Assembly (NCBI GenBank): GCA_964524145.1
Contig: CAZGCA010000028.1
Span: forward strand, 1 to 61,943
Origin: CAZGCA01 sp964524145
Lineage (GTDB): Bacteria > Hydrogenedentota > CAZGCA01
Direction of reading: 5' to 3'
DNA length: 61,943 bases
Shown in pieces: positions 8,620 to 16,559 of the stretch (the stretch's first letter is position 1; each line of letters starts with the position of its first letter). The notes under the pieces are model-generated. The model saw only the letters and a program-made list of their open reading frames with translations. It did no database searches and was not told the origin of the DNA. The position numbers and the translations under genes were made by a program.

Positions 8620-9696
8620 CTACAGCACTACAATCGCCTTCAGGGGATTGCCTTCGCGCGCCTTCACCTTGGCGAGAGCGTCCACGAGATCTTCGAGCGC
8701 GTACTCGTGCGTGAAGAGTGGGTCGAGGTCGACAAGTCCTTCCGCTATGGACCTGATCGCCGTCGGCCAGACGAGCGGTGCCAGCCACGAAAACCGTATG
8801 GTTTTGTCCCAGAGTATTGATTCGAGCACCGGCACTTTCAGGAGCGTGTCGTCGCCCGGCAGTCCGAACAGGACGATAACGGACCGTCTGCCGGTTATCG
8901 CCAACGCGGTCTCCATCGGTTTTTCGGAGCCTGTTGCGACGATAGCCCTGTCGGCCATGAGACCTCCCGTCAGGTCCGCGATAGCAGATTTCAGGTCTTC
9001 GACGTAGTACTTCGAGCTTGCGTCTTGAGGATTGAAGACAAAGTCCGCGCCAAACTGTTTCGCCGCGTCGAGTCGGTAGTCGCGTGTGCCCACCACCGCT
9101 GTCTTCCCCGCCCCGCGCGATTTGATCAGCTGCAGCATTACGAGACCGATCGGGCCCGGCCCGAAGACGACACAGAAATCGCCCGGCTGGACGTCAAGAT
9201 TCTTCACGCCGTAGGTTGCGCATGCAAGCGGTTCCGCGAACGCACCCTGTTTGAACGTGACGTTGTCCGGTAGCTTGTGGACAGCAGTGTACTTGGCTTT
9301 GACATACTCGGCGAACCCGCCGTCGCACGAGACGCCCAGCACGGATTTCGTCTCGCAAAGGTTGGGCTGCCCTTTGCAGCACGTGTCGCACGCGTTGCAG
9401 AACTGGACCGGGTCCGCCGTCACCCGGTCTCCCGGCGCGAACAGACCTTGCCGCGCGGGAATCTCGCCGACCTCTTGAACCACTCCCGATAACTCGTGGC
9501 CGAGAACGAGCGGGCCCTTTCCCGATTCGGTCTCGAGCGACGAGTCGCCGAAGTAGTACGCGACGTCGGAACCGCAGATGCCAGTCGCTTTCACCTGGAT
9601 GAGAACCTCGTCCGGCCCGAGGCTCGGTATATCGACCTCTTCGAGTTCCATCTTATTGGGCTCGTAGAAGATCATCGCTTTCATCTTGTCAGCCAT
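8620..9696 (-). CDS. Zinc-dependent alcohol/polyol dehydrogenase (MDR family)
   Basis: A 358-residue medium-chain dehydrogenase. The catalytic-zinc motif TGICGSD and LGHELSG, the four-Cys structural zinc loop (CNACDTCCKGQPNLC) and the NAD-binding VFGPGPIGLV are all present. It should oxidise a polyol or sugar to a ketose. The ATG at 9696 follows AGGAGG by 8 bp. It is the last gene of a minus-strand unit, 12 bp after the sugar isomerase, so oxidation and isomerisation probably act in one pathway. The exact substrate is unknown. Confidence 0.93.
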   Translation of the reverse strand: MADKMKAMIFYEPNKMELEEVDIPSLGPDEVLIQVKATGICGSDVAYYFGDSSLETESGKGPLVLGHELSGVVQEVGEIPARQGLFAPGDRVTADPVQFCNACDTCCKGQPNLCETKSVLGVSCDGGFAEYVKAKYTAVHKLPDNVTFKQGAFAEPLACATYGVKNLDVQPGDFCVVFGPGPIGLVMLQLIKSRGAGKTAVVGTRDYRLDAAKQFGADFVFNPQDASSKYYVEDLKSAIADLTGGLMADRAIVATGSEKPMETALAITGRRSVIVLFGLPGDDTLLKVPVLESILWDKTIRFSWLAPLVWPTAIRSIAEGLVDLDPLFTHEYALEDLVDALAKVKAREGNPLKAIVVL

Positions 9697-9708
9697 CTCG
9701 CACACCTC

Positions 9709-10611
9709 CTAGATCTCGGCGAAAAGCTTGTCCACATACTGTTTACAGTCCGCGGTAACGTCCCACGCGTTGTCCCAGAAGCACAGGTCTATCGGCCACC
9801 ACCCGCTCGAGTATCCGGCTGCCTCGATAGCGGGCACCACTTTGTGGAAATCGATGACCCCCTGGCCGAACGGGGCGTGCGTGCTCGTATCGTCGTCGTG
9901 CAACGTGTTGTCCGAATCAATGATGTGTACGTGGTTGATCTTGCCCGCCAACATCTCGATGAACTCGAGCACGCCGCCGTCGAGTGTTTCTTTCTCGCCG
10001 TACTGTTTTGCGCCGACGACCGCGCACATCTGCACATGACACGTGTCGAGCAGCACACCGAAATTATCTTCGCCGACGTCCTCAACCATCTTCTTGATCT
10101 CGCTCGGCTTGTTGAATATGAACCCCGGCTCGAACTCCCAGGTAACGTTCGCCCCAACATCGGCCGCTTTGCGAGCGCATTTCTTGAACGTATCGACGAC
10201 ACGTTGCCACGTCTCCTCGTAGTCGAGCGCGTCGGGGAACGGCGATGCCGTGACGCAATCGAGCCGGAGCATCTTGATGCCGCAGTCGGTTGCGAACTCG
10301 ACTCCCTGGTCGAACGCGTCGTCGTACTGTTTGACGACAGCCGGGTCGCCCTCGGCGAACGGAAAGCCCCACAGGTCGGGCACGTAGGCCGAAACACCGA
10401 GCCCGTTGCCGGCGAGCATGTCCATCAGCTTCTGCCGGTCGGCCTTTGTCGGGTAGAGGTCGGGATGCGCGTGCGGTTTGAACCCGCCAAGTTCTATGCC
10501 GTCGAATTTCAGCTCGCCGAGCCGTTTTGCCACCTCGTCCAGCGGCACAGGCTTGCTCTCGTAAGGACCGATAGCGTACGCCCAACTCCCGATAGAGATC
10601 TTCCTATTCAT
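9709..10611 (-). CDS. Sugar phosphate isomerase/epimerase (AP-endonuclease-2 TIM barrel)
   Basis: A 300-residue xylose-isomerase-like TIM barrel. Metal-ligand signatures are visible as NVTWEFEPG, GVLLDTCHVQ, INHVHIIDSD and the start KFDGIELGGF. It should isomerise or epimerise a keto sugar or inosose-type compound. A perfect AAAGGAGG lies 6 bp before the ATG. It sits between a Gfo/Idh/MocA oxidoreductase (40 bp upstream) and an MDR dehydrogenase (12 bp downstream), the usual company of inositol- or uncommon-sugar-degrading isomerases. Confidence 0.92.
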   Translation of the reverse strand: MNRKISIGSWAYAIGPYESKPVPLDEVAKRLGELKFDGIELGGFKPHAHPDLYPTKADRQKLMDMLAGNGLGVSAYVPDLWGFPFAEGDPAVVKQYDDAFDQGVEFATDCGIKMLRLDCVTASPFPDALDYEETWQRVVDTFKKCARKAADVGANVTWEFEPGFIFNKPSEIKKMVEDVGEDNFGVLLDTCHVQMCAVVGAKQYGEKETLDGGVLEFIEMLAGKINHVHIIDSDNTLHDDDTSTHAPFGQGVIDFHKVVPAIEAAGYSSGWWPIDLCFWDNAWDVTADCKQYVDKLFAEI

Positions 10612-10651
10612 GACACGCCTCCTTTCGCATGTTCCGCTCGCCGTCGATGTC

Positions 10652-11611
10652 TCAGTATGGTTTGACAGTCTCTCCGCTCGCCGCCGACCTCACTATAGCT
10701 GCCTCAAGCTGCAACTCACGCAACCCGTCCAGCCCGGTTACGGGCGGTTCTTGACCCGCGTTGATCGCGTCTATGAACGCGCGCATGTGCCGGCCGAACG
10801 AGAGATTGAACCCGTCACGGCCATGCAACGGTATCGGTCCGATGCTGCGCCTTTCCTTCGTCTTGTTATGTTCGAGTATAAACGGTCCGGCGAGATCCAC
10901 GATTCGCGCGCCGGCTTGTTCGCCGTTAATCTCGATCGAAAACAGCGGCCTGTGCCAGCCGCGCCGTTCCGTGCCGATTATCGTGCCCACCGCACCGTTC
11001 GCAAACTTCAAAGAGATAGCCCGGTCGGGCGCTTTGGCCGAGCCGGACTCCTTTGCCGACAGTTCTTCGACCTCGCCGGCGAAATGACGCATCAGGTCCA
11101 GCGAATGGCTCCAGCATGCGAGATGCGCGCAGATATGCACATACACTATCTCGCCTAACTCGCCGGAGTCAATCGCCTGTTTCATCAGCATCACGTGGTC
11201 CAGGAACCGGTAGTTGAACCCCATACCGAAGAAGACGCCCTTCCCTTTGGCTGCGTCCACCATCTGTTGCGCCGGCTCCAGGTCGCCGGGCTCAACACGT
11301 TCCTGTCCTTTGGCAGCAAACAGCGGCTTCTCGGTGAACGTGTGGCAGCCTGCCTCGACCACCTTGAGGATGGGTTCGAGCCTGTCCATCTCGCGTGTTA
11401 TACACGGACAGACGTCCGGTTTCTCTTTCTTTAGCATTTCGTCAACGCTGTTATAAGCCGGCACGCCAAACTCGTTGCCGATCTCTTCGGCGCGTTCCTT
11501 GATGAGGTCGCAGACAGCAACGAGCTCCGCACCGTCCGCAGCCACTACGCCCGGGATGTGGTGGCCCCGCGCCATACTCCCGCAACCGACAAACGCCACT
11601 CTCAACGCCAC
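10652..11611 (-). CDS. Gfo/Idh/MocA family oxidoreductase
   Basis: A 319-residue NAD(P)-dependent sugar oxidoreductase. The N-terminal Rossmann motif VAFVGCGSMARGHH, the HTFTEKPLF loop carrying the EKP signature and the C-terminal alpha/beta domain are intact. Start is a GTG (encoding MALRV) 8 bp after AAAGGAG. A well-matched sigma70 promoter (11666-11694) lies about 55 bp upstream, so it heads the unit with the isomerase and MDR dehydrogenase. The sugar oxidised is not predictable from sequence. Confidence 0.93.
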   Translation of the reverse strand: MALRVAFVGCGSMARGHHIPGVVAADGAELVAVCDLIKERAEEIGNEFGVPAYNSVDEMLKKEKPDVCPCITREMDRLEPILKVVEAGCHTFTEKPLFAAKGQERVEPGDLEPAQQMVDAAKGKGVFFGMGFNYRFLDHVMLMKQAIDSGELGEIVYVHICAHLACWSHSLDLMRHFAGEVEELSAKESGSAKAPDRAISLKFANGAVGTIIGTERRGWHRPLFSIEINGEQAGARIVDLAGPFILEHNKTKERRSIGPIPLHGRDGFNLSFGRHMRAFIDAINAGQEPPVTGLDGLRELQLEAAIVRSAASGETVKPY

Positions 11612-11665
11612 GTAACGCTCCTTTCAGACTACGACAAGACGGCCATCCTGACAGTCAACGGCAGC

Positions 11666-11694
11666 AGTATATCCCGACCGCTCGCACGAGTCAA
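11666..11694 (-). promoter_or_regulatory. Sigma70-type promoter for the Gfo/isomerase/dehydrogenase unit
   Basis: Minus strand TTGACT (11689-11694), 17-bp spacer, TATACT (11666-11671); each hexamer matches consensus at 5 of 6 positions. It is correctly placed about 55 bp upstream of the GTG at 11611. Confidence 0.65.
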
Positions 11695-11749
11695 GGTTTC
11701 AGGGCGTCCCGGGTCTATTATTCAATCCGAACGGGAGAGAACGCTACGC

Positions 11750-12739
11750 TCAAGACTCTTTCGTTTCTGCCACCAGAGCGTCGAGTTGTTCCCGGTAGTA
11801 GCGGAAGTGGTGGAAGGGAAGATAGTCACGGACAGTATCGTCGAGGTAGGGAACGTACCCGCCCTGTTCGAGCAAGGGCCGTACGGTTTGGTCCAGTACG
11901 TCGTCAATAGCTTTCGACCCTTGCATAACGGTGCGCCAATCAATCCCGCCGAAGAACCGTAGCTGAGGATCGAATTCGCGGCGCAACGCGGTGTAGGAGA
12001 TGCCTGCCAAGCCGGCTTGGTTGATTGCCAGCCCGTTGATTCCCGCTTCCAGCCAGAGCGGTATCAACGGCCGCACCTGGCCTGAGCTCCACACGAACCG
12101 GAAGGCTACCCCGTGATGCTCCAACCGTTCAACGACGCGCCGCAACGCAGGCAGGGCGAAGCGGGCGTATGTATCCGGCGATACGACCGGCCTCTTGTTC
12201 GAGGCTATCGGCTCGTAGAGTACCGCCAGGTCCACCTCGACATCGGCCAGTACGCGGTCCAGCAACCCTTCAAGGTACCCGGCGTAATGATCCATTGCAG
12301 CCTCCACCAACGCCGGTCGGTCGCAGAGCGCCGCAATCGCCATGTAAAACGATCTCCAGTCGCCGATACCGATTACCTGGAAAAAACCCTCGTTCCATGG
12401 GGCAATCGAAAGAGCGAAGTCGCGTGTGCGCCACTCTGGAAGGCGGTTCTGCCAGTCTTCGGGGAGCCGGTCCGCCCTGCCGGCATCATAGGCTCCACGA
12501 AACGACTCGAGGTCGGCTTCGGTTTCGACTACAGCCTTCTCCTCGGGATTCCGTCGCCATTGCACCGGCAGGTCTTCGCGCCGGTCGAGTCCGAAATACT
12601 CCTCAGGGGAGAGATCGTCCAGACCGCCCTGGGCCGTCCACGCCCGGATCACCTCGTCCGAGAACTGGTTCTCGTAACGCGGTGGCGGCACATCCTTTGA
12701 GAACGACAACGTGTGGCGAAGTTGAAGACGTGAGTTCAC
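11750..12739 (-). CDS. Uroporphyrinogen decarboxylase family protein (MtaA/HemE fold)
   Basis: A 329-residue protein of the URO-D superfamily, best seen in its C-terminus (FFGGIDWRTVMQGS followed by LLEQGGYVPYLDD). Heme-pathway HemE has an N-terminal RQAGRYLPEY motif, which is missing, so a porphyrin role is unlikely. Close relatives include methylcobamide:coenzyme M methyltransferases and uncharacterised proteins common in polysaccharide-degrading bacteria. I took the GTG at 12739, 11 bp after AAGGAGGG; the frame is open 26 codons further 5' without protein-like content. It precedes the Gfo/isomerase unit by 138 bp and has its own promoter. Confidence 0.85.
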   Translation of the reverse strand: MNSRLQLRHTLSFSKDVPPPRYENQFSDEVIRAWTAQGGLDDLSPEEYFGLDRREDLPVQWRRNPEEKAVVETEADLESFRGAYDAGRADRLPEDWQNRLPEWRTRDFALSIAPWNEGFFQVIGIGDWRSFYMAIAALCDRPALVEAAMDHYAGYLEGLLDRVLADVEVDLAVLYEPIASNKRPVVSPDTYARFALPALRRVVERLEHHGVAFRFVWSSGQVRPLIPLWLEAGINGLAINQAGLAGISYTALRREFDPQLRFFGGIDWRTVMQGSKAIDDVLDQTVRPLLEQGGYVPYLDDTVRDYLPFHHFRYYREQLDALVAETKES

Positions 12740-12788
12740 AAGTACGTATCCCTCCTTAATCCCTGATCTGTTCGACGGGCTCAGCCTC

Positions 12789-12817
12789 AAGTTAGCAGCA
12801 CACCCGAGCTTTGTCAA
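12789..12817 (-). promoter_or_regulatory. Probable promoter for the URO-D-like gene
   Basis: Minus strand TTGACA (12812-12817, perfect), 17-bp spacer, TAACTT (12789-12794, weak). It is about 50 bp upstream of the chosen GTG and supports that start over the longer frame, which would begin inside the promoter. Confidence 0.5.
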
Positions 12818-12903
12818 GTCTGACAGTCCAATTCCTACATTGGGCAGACACGCAGGTCTACGCCCACTTCATCGTGCAACTGAAGGATCGCGATGGCGGC
12901 AGC

Positions 12904-12933
12904 TTGACTTCATCGGCTCGGTTCCGCTAGACT
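12904..12933 (+). promoter_or_regulatory. Probable promoter for the small Cys protein and LsrF-like gene
   Basis: Plus strand TTGACT (12904-12909), 18-bp spacer, TAGACT (12928-12933). It lies about 80 bp before the ATG at 13012. The -10 box is moderate. Confidence 0.45.
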
Positions 12934-13011
12934 TCTGCCAATCGGGGATCCTTGTGATCTAGGTGTTGTGGTCTCCGTAAGGGCAAGCGGTAGACGTGAG
13001 TGGATAAGGTT

Positions 13012-13224
13012 ATGGCGATAGAGGGATATGTAGACTACCAGAGGCGCGAGTACTGCAAGGATATCGAGTGTCCGGTGCAACTGCTGCTGGATAGACAGCA
13101 ACCGGATTCTGACGGGTACGAAAACGTGCGGCGGATATGCAAGACGAAATGCATACACACGACGTACGAGTTCCATCACTGGCTGATAGAGAAGGGATAT
13201 CTGGTCGTCAGGCCCGAGAACTAG
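13012..13224 (+). CDS. Small conserved-looking cysteine protein of unknown function
   Basis: A 70-residue protein beginning MAIEGYVDYQRREYCKDIEC. Four Cys occur as C-x4-C near the N-terminus and C-x3-C (ICKTKC) in the middle, followed by a His-rich stretch (TTYEFHHW); this could hold zinc or an iron-sulfur cluster. It does not match a family I can name. The gene ends 22 bp before the LsrF-like aldolase, which has its own AGGAGG, so the two are probably co-transcribed. A GTG at 13000 in the same frame is an alternative start. Confidence 0.7.
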   Translation: MAIEGYVDYQRREYCKDIECPVQLLLDRQQPDSDGYENVRRICKTKCIHTTYEFHHWLIEKGYLVVRPEN

Positions 13225-13246
13225 GACGACAAAGGAGGTAGTTCGA

Positions 13247-14041
13247 ATGGAGTGGGGAATGCAGAACCGAATGGCACAGATGATCAAATCGGACGGACGG
13301 TGCTTTTTCCTGCCGATTGACCACGGCTATTTTCAGGGGCCGACAACGTGCCTCGAGAAACCCGGCGAGACCATCAAACCGCTTCTCCGGTATGCCGACG
13401 CGCTGTTCGTGACACGCGGCGTGCTGCGCAACTGCGTGGATGCGGCAAAGAGCGTGCCGATCATTCTGAGGGTGTCCGGCTGCACGAGCATGGTCGGGGA
13501 AACGCTGACGAACGAAACGATCACCACGTCGATAGAAGAGATCATCCGGCTCAACGCATCTGCGGTCGGCGTTTCAGTGTTCATCGGCAGCGAGCACGAG
13601 CACCAGACGTTGAACAACCTCACAGAACTGGTCAACGACTGCGAGGATTACGGTATTCCGGTGATGGCGGTCACGGCGGTCGGTCGGGAGTTGGAGAAAC
13701 GCGACGCCCGGTATCTTGGCCTGTGCTGTCGAATCTGTGCTGAGCTTGGCGCGCGCGTCGTGAAGACTTACTGGTGCGAGGATTTCGACAAGGTCGTCGA
13801 AGGCTGCCCGGCTCCCGTAGTGATAGCGGGCGGCCCGATATGCGAGACGGAACTTGAGGTGATGGAATTCGTCTACGACGGGATCCAGAAAGGCGCCATC
13901 GGCATCAACCTCGGCAGAAACGTCTGGAAACACTCGCATCCCGTGCCAATGATGAGAGCACTGCGTGCGGTCGTCCACAAGAACGCGACGCCGAAAGAGG
14001 CGCTCGATATATACAACGAGCTGAAGAACTCCGGGAAGTAA
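13247..14041 (+). CDS. LsrF-like class I aldolase/thiolase (DhnA-type TIM barrel)
   Basis: A 264-residue (beta/alpha)8 protein close to E. coli LsrF, the thiolase that cleaves phosphorylated AI-2. Shared blocks are WGMQNRM at the N-terminus, DHGYFQGPTT (25-34), GSEHEHQ (114-120), VVKTYW with the Schiff-base Lys173, VVIAGGP and INLGRN. The start follows AGGAGG closely. No LsrK, LsrR, LsrG or lsr transporter lies in the window, so the true substrate may be another phosphorylated sugar; fructose-bisphosphate-type aldolase is the alternative. It is preceded by a small Cys protein and followed by a zinc dehydrogenase beyond a toxin-antitoxin pair. Confidence 0.88.
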   Translation: MEWGMQNRMAQMIKSDGRCFFLPIDHGYFQGPTTCLEKPGETIKPLLRYADALFVTRGVLRNCVDAAKSVPIILRVSGCTSMVGETLTNETITTSIEEIIRLNASAVGVSVFIGSEHEHQTLNNLTELVNDCEDYGIPVMAVTAVGRELEKRDARYLGLCCRICAELGARVVKTYWCEDFDKVVEGCPAPVVIAGGPICETELEVMEFVYDGIQKGAIGINLGRNVWKHSHPVPMMRALRAVVHKNATPKEALDIYNELKNSGK

Positions 14042-14199
14042 CGTAAGTAGGGGGTTCCGATCACAACTTCCAGGAACCGCGCGAATTCGTCGTTTCGATT
14101 CGGGGTCTGGGTTCGATGCTAAGTAAACACCTTACTCGAACAAATCGAGTGCAGGAAAGCCGACGCTGATGTCCTGAACACTCGAGAGAGAGGCTGAGT

Positions 14200-14469
14200 A
14201 TGATAACCGAGCACGATAGGGCTGTCATACTGCGGTGTGCCAAAGGGTATGGGGCTTCGTCTATCTTGCTTTTTGGCTCATCGATTGGCGCAGAGGGCGA
14301 ACCGAGTGATATAGACCTCGGAGTGGATGGCGTCCGGCCCGAGTTGTTCTTCAAGTTCTACGCGGATCTTATTAAGTATCTCTCCAAACCGGTTGATCTC
14401 GTTGATCTGTCCAAGAAGTCGTCTTTCAACGAACTCATCAGAGAGAACGGTATACAGATCTATGGGTGA
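14200..14469 (+). CDS. mntA: MNT-domain nucleotidyltransferase antitoxin (MntA)
   Basis: An 89-residue minimal nucleotidyltransferase. The motif LFGSS...SDIDL gives Gly26-Ser27 and Asp37-x-Asp39 (nine residues between), with a third acidic site in PVDLVDL. In HepT/MntA type VII systems such proteins AMPylate a Tyr of the HEPN toxin and so block its RNase. The next gene overlaps it by 8 bp and encodes exactly such a HEPN protein. Both are inserted between two sugar-catabolic genes. Confidence 0.9.
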   Translation: MITEHDRAVILRCAKGYGASSILLFGSSIGAEGEPSDIDLGVDGVRPELFFKFYADLIKYLSKPVDLVDLSKKSSFNELIRENGIQIYG

Positions 14470-14896
14470 CTTGGGGAGATACGTCGAGGCGCAAAAGGAG
14501 AACGTCCAGAGAACACTGTCCGACCTCGGCGAAGCGATGCGCAGAGAAGAGAAGTCGGTGATCGAGTTAGCAGCTCTCGCCACGTTTCTCCTCAATATAT
14601 ACAACGGTGTCGAGAACATCCTGAAGCAAAGCCTCAAAGCCTTAAACGCTGAGGTTCCCAAGTCTGGAACGTGGCACAAGAACTTGCTGGAACTGTCCGT
14701 GTCACGACAGATCATACCGGAGGAGGTTGCCGATAAGCTTCGGGAGTATCTTGCTTTCCGACATTTCTTTGTTCATGGATACGGATTCATGCTCGACGAA
14801 ACCCAGTTGTGCAAGTTGGCCAACGAAATTGAGGCAACGTGGTCGCAGTTTCTATCGGCAGTAGACGCGTTCATACAATCGCAAGGTGACAAGTAG
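14462..14896 (+). CDS. hepT: HEPN-domain toxin (HepT-like ribonuclease)
   Basis: A 144-residue all-helical protein. The HEPN active-site motif is RHFFVHGY (100-107), which fits RX4HXY with Arg100, His105 and the Tyr107 that MntA is known to AMPylate in this system. The ATG at 14462 overlaps the MntA stop (14467-14469), so translation is coupled. I preferred this start over longer in-frame options because upstream codons lie within mntA and are not HEPN-like. Expected action is cleavage of RNA (tRNA or mRNA) when not modified. Confidence 0.9.
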   Translation: MGDLGRYVEAQKENVQRTLSDLGEAMRREEKSVIELAALATFLLNIYNGVENILKQSLKALNAEVPKSGTWHKNLLELSVSRQIIPEEVADKLREYLAFRHFFVHGYGFMLDETQLCKLANEIEATWSQFLSAVDAFIQSQGDK

Positions 14897-15032
14897 GAAT
14901 TCAAGCATGTCGTTCTGGTTGGATACCGCGATTCATGACCACGTTTGTCAAGGTTTGTCGAGTGACCATGCTATGGTAAAAAGGTCACTTTTCCTGTTTA
15001 TGGTCCTGGATCGGAGGTGAAAGGCAAATACG

Positions 15033-16058
15033 ATGCGCGTGGCGATGTACTATAGCAACAGTGATGTGCGGCTCGAGGAGATGCCGACGCCGCAGATCGG
15101 TCCCGGCGAGATTCTCGTCAAGGTAATGGCGAGCGGGATATGCGGCAGCGATGTGATGGAATGGTATCGCATCAAGAAAGCGCCGATCGTGCTCGGCCAC
15201 GAGATCACCGGCGAGATCGTCGACGTGGGCAACGGCGTCAAGCGGTTCAGTACGGGCGACAGAGTGTTCGTGTCGCATCACGTTCCGTGCAACACGTGCC
15301 GGTACTGTTTACGCGGAAACCACACCGTCTGCGAGACGCTGCACACGACGAACTTCGACCCGGGCGGGTTTGCAGAGTACCTACGGATACCGAAGATCAA
15401 CGTTGACCGCGGCACGTTCATATTGCCGGACGAAATGTCGTATGAAGAAGGGGCGTTTATCGAGCCGCTCGCGTGCGTCATACGCGGCCAGAGGGTTGCG
15501 GGCTTCCAGCCGGGTCAAACCGTGCTCGTGCTCGGAAGCGGCATCTCCGGGATGCTCCACATACTGCTCGCCCGCGCCCTGGGTGCAGGACGAATAATCG
15601 CGACGGACGTGAGCGAGTACCGTCTGCAGAAAGCGCAGGAACTTGGTGCGGATGCGGTGATTGATGCAACTGAAGACGTGCCGGCACGAGTCCGCGAACT
15701 CAACGACGGCCACCCCGCCGACCTCGTTATCGTCTGTACTGGAGCGTTTTCCGCGTTCACCCAGTCGTTGGACTCGGTGGACAGGGGCGGCACGGTTCTC
15801 TGTTTCGCCACCACCGAGCCGGGCGTCGATCTTCCGGTTCCGATTAACGATTTCTGGCGTAATTCCATTACCGTACTGCCCTCGTACGCCAACAGCCCGT
15901 ATGATGCCGCGGTGGCGATAGACCTGATCCGAGCCGGCCGCGTGCGTGTCCAGGAGATGATCACCCACAGGTTGCGTCTCGCGGAGGCAGGTCTCGGGTT
16001 CAAGCTGGTTGCCGAAGCGAAAGAATCTCTCAAGGTGATCATCGAACCGCAGAGGTAA
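15033..16058 (+). CDS. Zinc-dependent MDR dehydrogenase (sorbitol/threonine dehydrogenase-like)
   Basis: A 341-residue medium-chain dehydrogenase. Catalytic-zinc residues Cys37 (SGICGSD), His56 and Glu57 (LGHEITG), four structural-zinc Cys (86, 89, 92, 100) and the NAD loop VLGSGISGML are present. It should oxidise a polyol or a hydroxy acid derivative. It follows the LsrF-like gene, separated by the HepT/MntA pair, and likely belonged to one catabolic unit with it before that insertion. AGGTG lies about 13 bp before the ATG, a weak ribosome site. Confidence 0.92.
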   Translation: MRVAMYYSNSDVRLEEMPTPQIGPGEILVKVMASGICGSDVMEWYRIKKAPIVLGHEITGEIVDVGNGVKRFSTGDRVFVSHHVPCNTCRYCLRGNHTVCETLHTTNFDPGGFAEYLRIPKINVDRGTFILPDEMSYEEGAFIEPLACVIRGQRVAGFQPGQTVLVLGSGISGMLHILLARALGAGRIIATDVSEYRLQKAQELGADAVIDATEDVPARVRELNDGHPADLVIVCTGAFSAFTQSLDSVDRGGTVLCFATTEPGVDLPVPINDFWRNSITVLPSYANSPYDAAVAIDLIRAGRVRVQEMITHRLRLAEAGLGFKLVAEAKESLKVIIEPQR

Positions 16059-16100
16059 GGATAGCAGCGTCCCCGTGTCGTATACTAGAGGGCATTAAGG

Positions 16101-16129
16101 TTGACATGCGGTATATGCTGATGTATAAT
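16101..16129 (+). promoter_or_regulatory. Perfect consensus promoter inside the IS630 left end
   Basis: TTGACA (16101-16106), exactly 17 bp, TATAAT (16124-16129). The -35 box lies inside the terminal inverted repeat. Transcription should begin about 16135-16137, which is the first base of the transposase ATG at 16136, predicting a leaderless transcript. Confidence 0.85.
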
Positions 16130-16135
16130 TACTGC

Positions 16136-16519
16136 ATGAAAATAGCAAGCGGAGAAGTGCGACAGCGGGCCATCGCGGCTTACGAGACCGGACAGGGTAC
16201 TCAGGCGCAGGTGGCGAGACTCTACGGCATTGACATCTCGACGTTCCAACGGTGGCTGAAGCGTTACCGTGAGAGCGGGCGCGCGGAACCGTTGCCACGC
16301 GGTCATAATCCCCCTGCGCTGGATGAGGCAAAGATGCAGCAGCTCGACGCGTTAGTCCAGCGCAGCCCGGATGCCACGCTTGCGCAGTTGCGCGAGATGT
16401 TGGGGGTGGGTTGCAGCGCGGTGGCGATTCACAACGCGCTGAAGCGACTGGGGTATCGGTATAAAAAAAACGCTACGGGCCAGCGAACGAGAACGCGCCG
16501 ATGTCCAACAGCTTCGTGA
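16136..16519 (+). CDS. IS630 transposase, N-terminal part (helix-turn-helix)
   Basis: A 127-residue frame carrying the Paired-like helix-turn-helix half of an IS630 transposase (QAQVARLYGIDISTFQRWL, then a second helical region SPDATLAQLREML). I chose ATG 16136 because the upstream in-frame ATGs fall inside the promoter. The frame leaves the family sequence at an A8 run (16463-16470); one base of frame change there continues into the DDE half. Whether this is programmed slippage or a disabling insertion is undecided. Confidence 0.8.
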   Translation: MKIASGEVRQRAIAAYETGQGTQAQVARLYGIDISTFQRWLKRYRESGRAEPLPRGHNPPALDEAKMQQLDALVQRSPDATLAQLREMLGVGCSAVAIHNALKRLGYRYKKNATGQRTRTRRCPTAS

Positions 16520-16559
16520 CACGTGGGTTGCTCAACACGCGGACGTTGACCTGCGACGG

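Noticed and set aside
9496..10665. Long plus-strand frame of 389 codons
   Set aside because: It is the complement of the MDR dehydrogenase and sugar isomerase genes, which have full family signatures on the other strand; high GC keeps the antisense open.
11750..12739. Annotation as HemE (heme biosynthesis)
   Set aside because: The N-terminal porphyrin-binding motif of HemE is missing and the context is sugar catabolism; only the fold family is claimed.
12910..13287. Minus-strand open frame over the small Cys gene and the aldolase start
   Set aside because: It overlaps antisense a pair of genes with clear ribosome sites and family match, and its product has no domain-like features.
14944..14982. 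Promoter-like TTGTCA/TTGTCG and TATGGT boxes before the 15033 dehydrogenase
   Set aside because: No pair of boxes has a 16-19 bp spacer with acceptable matches, so it is not listed as a promoter.
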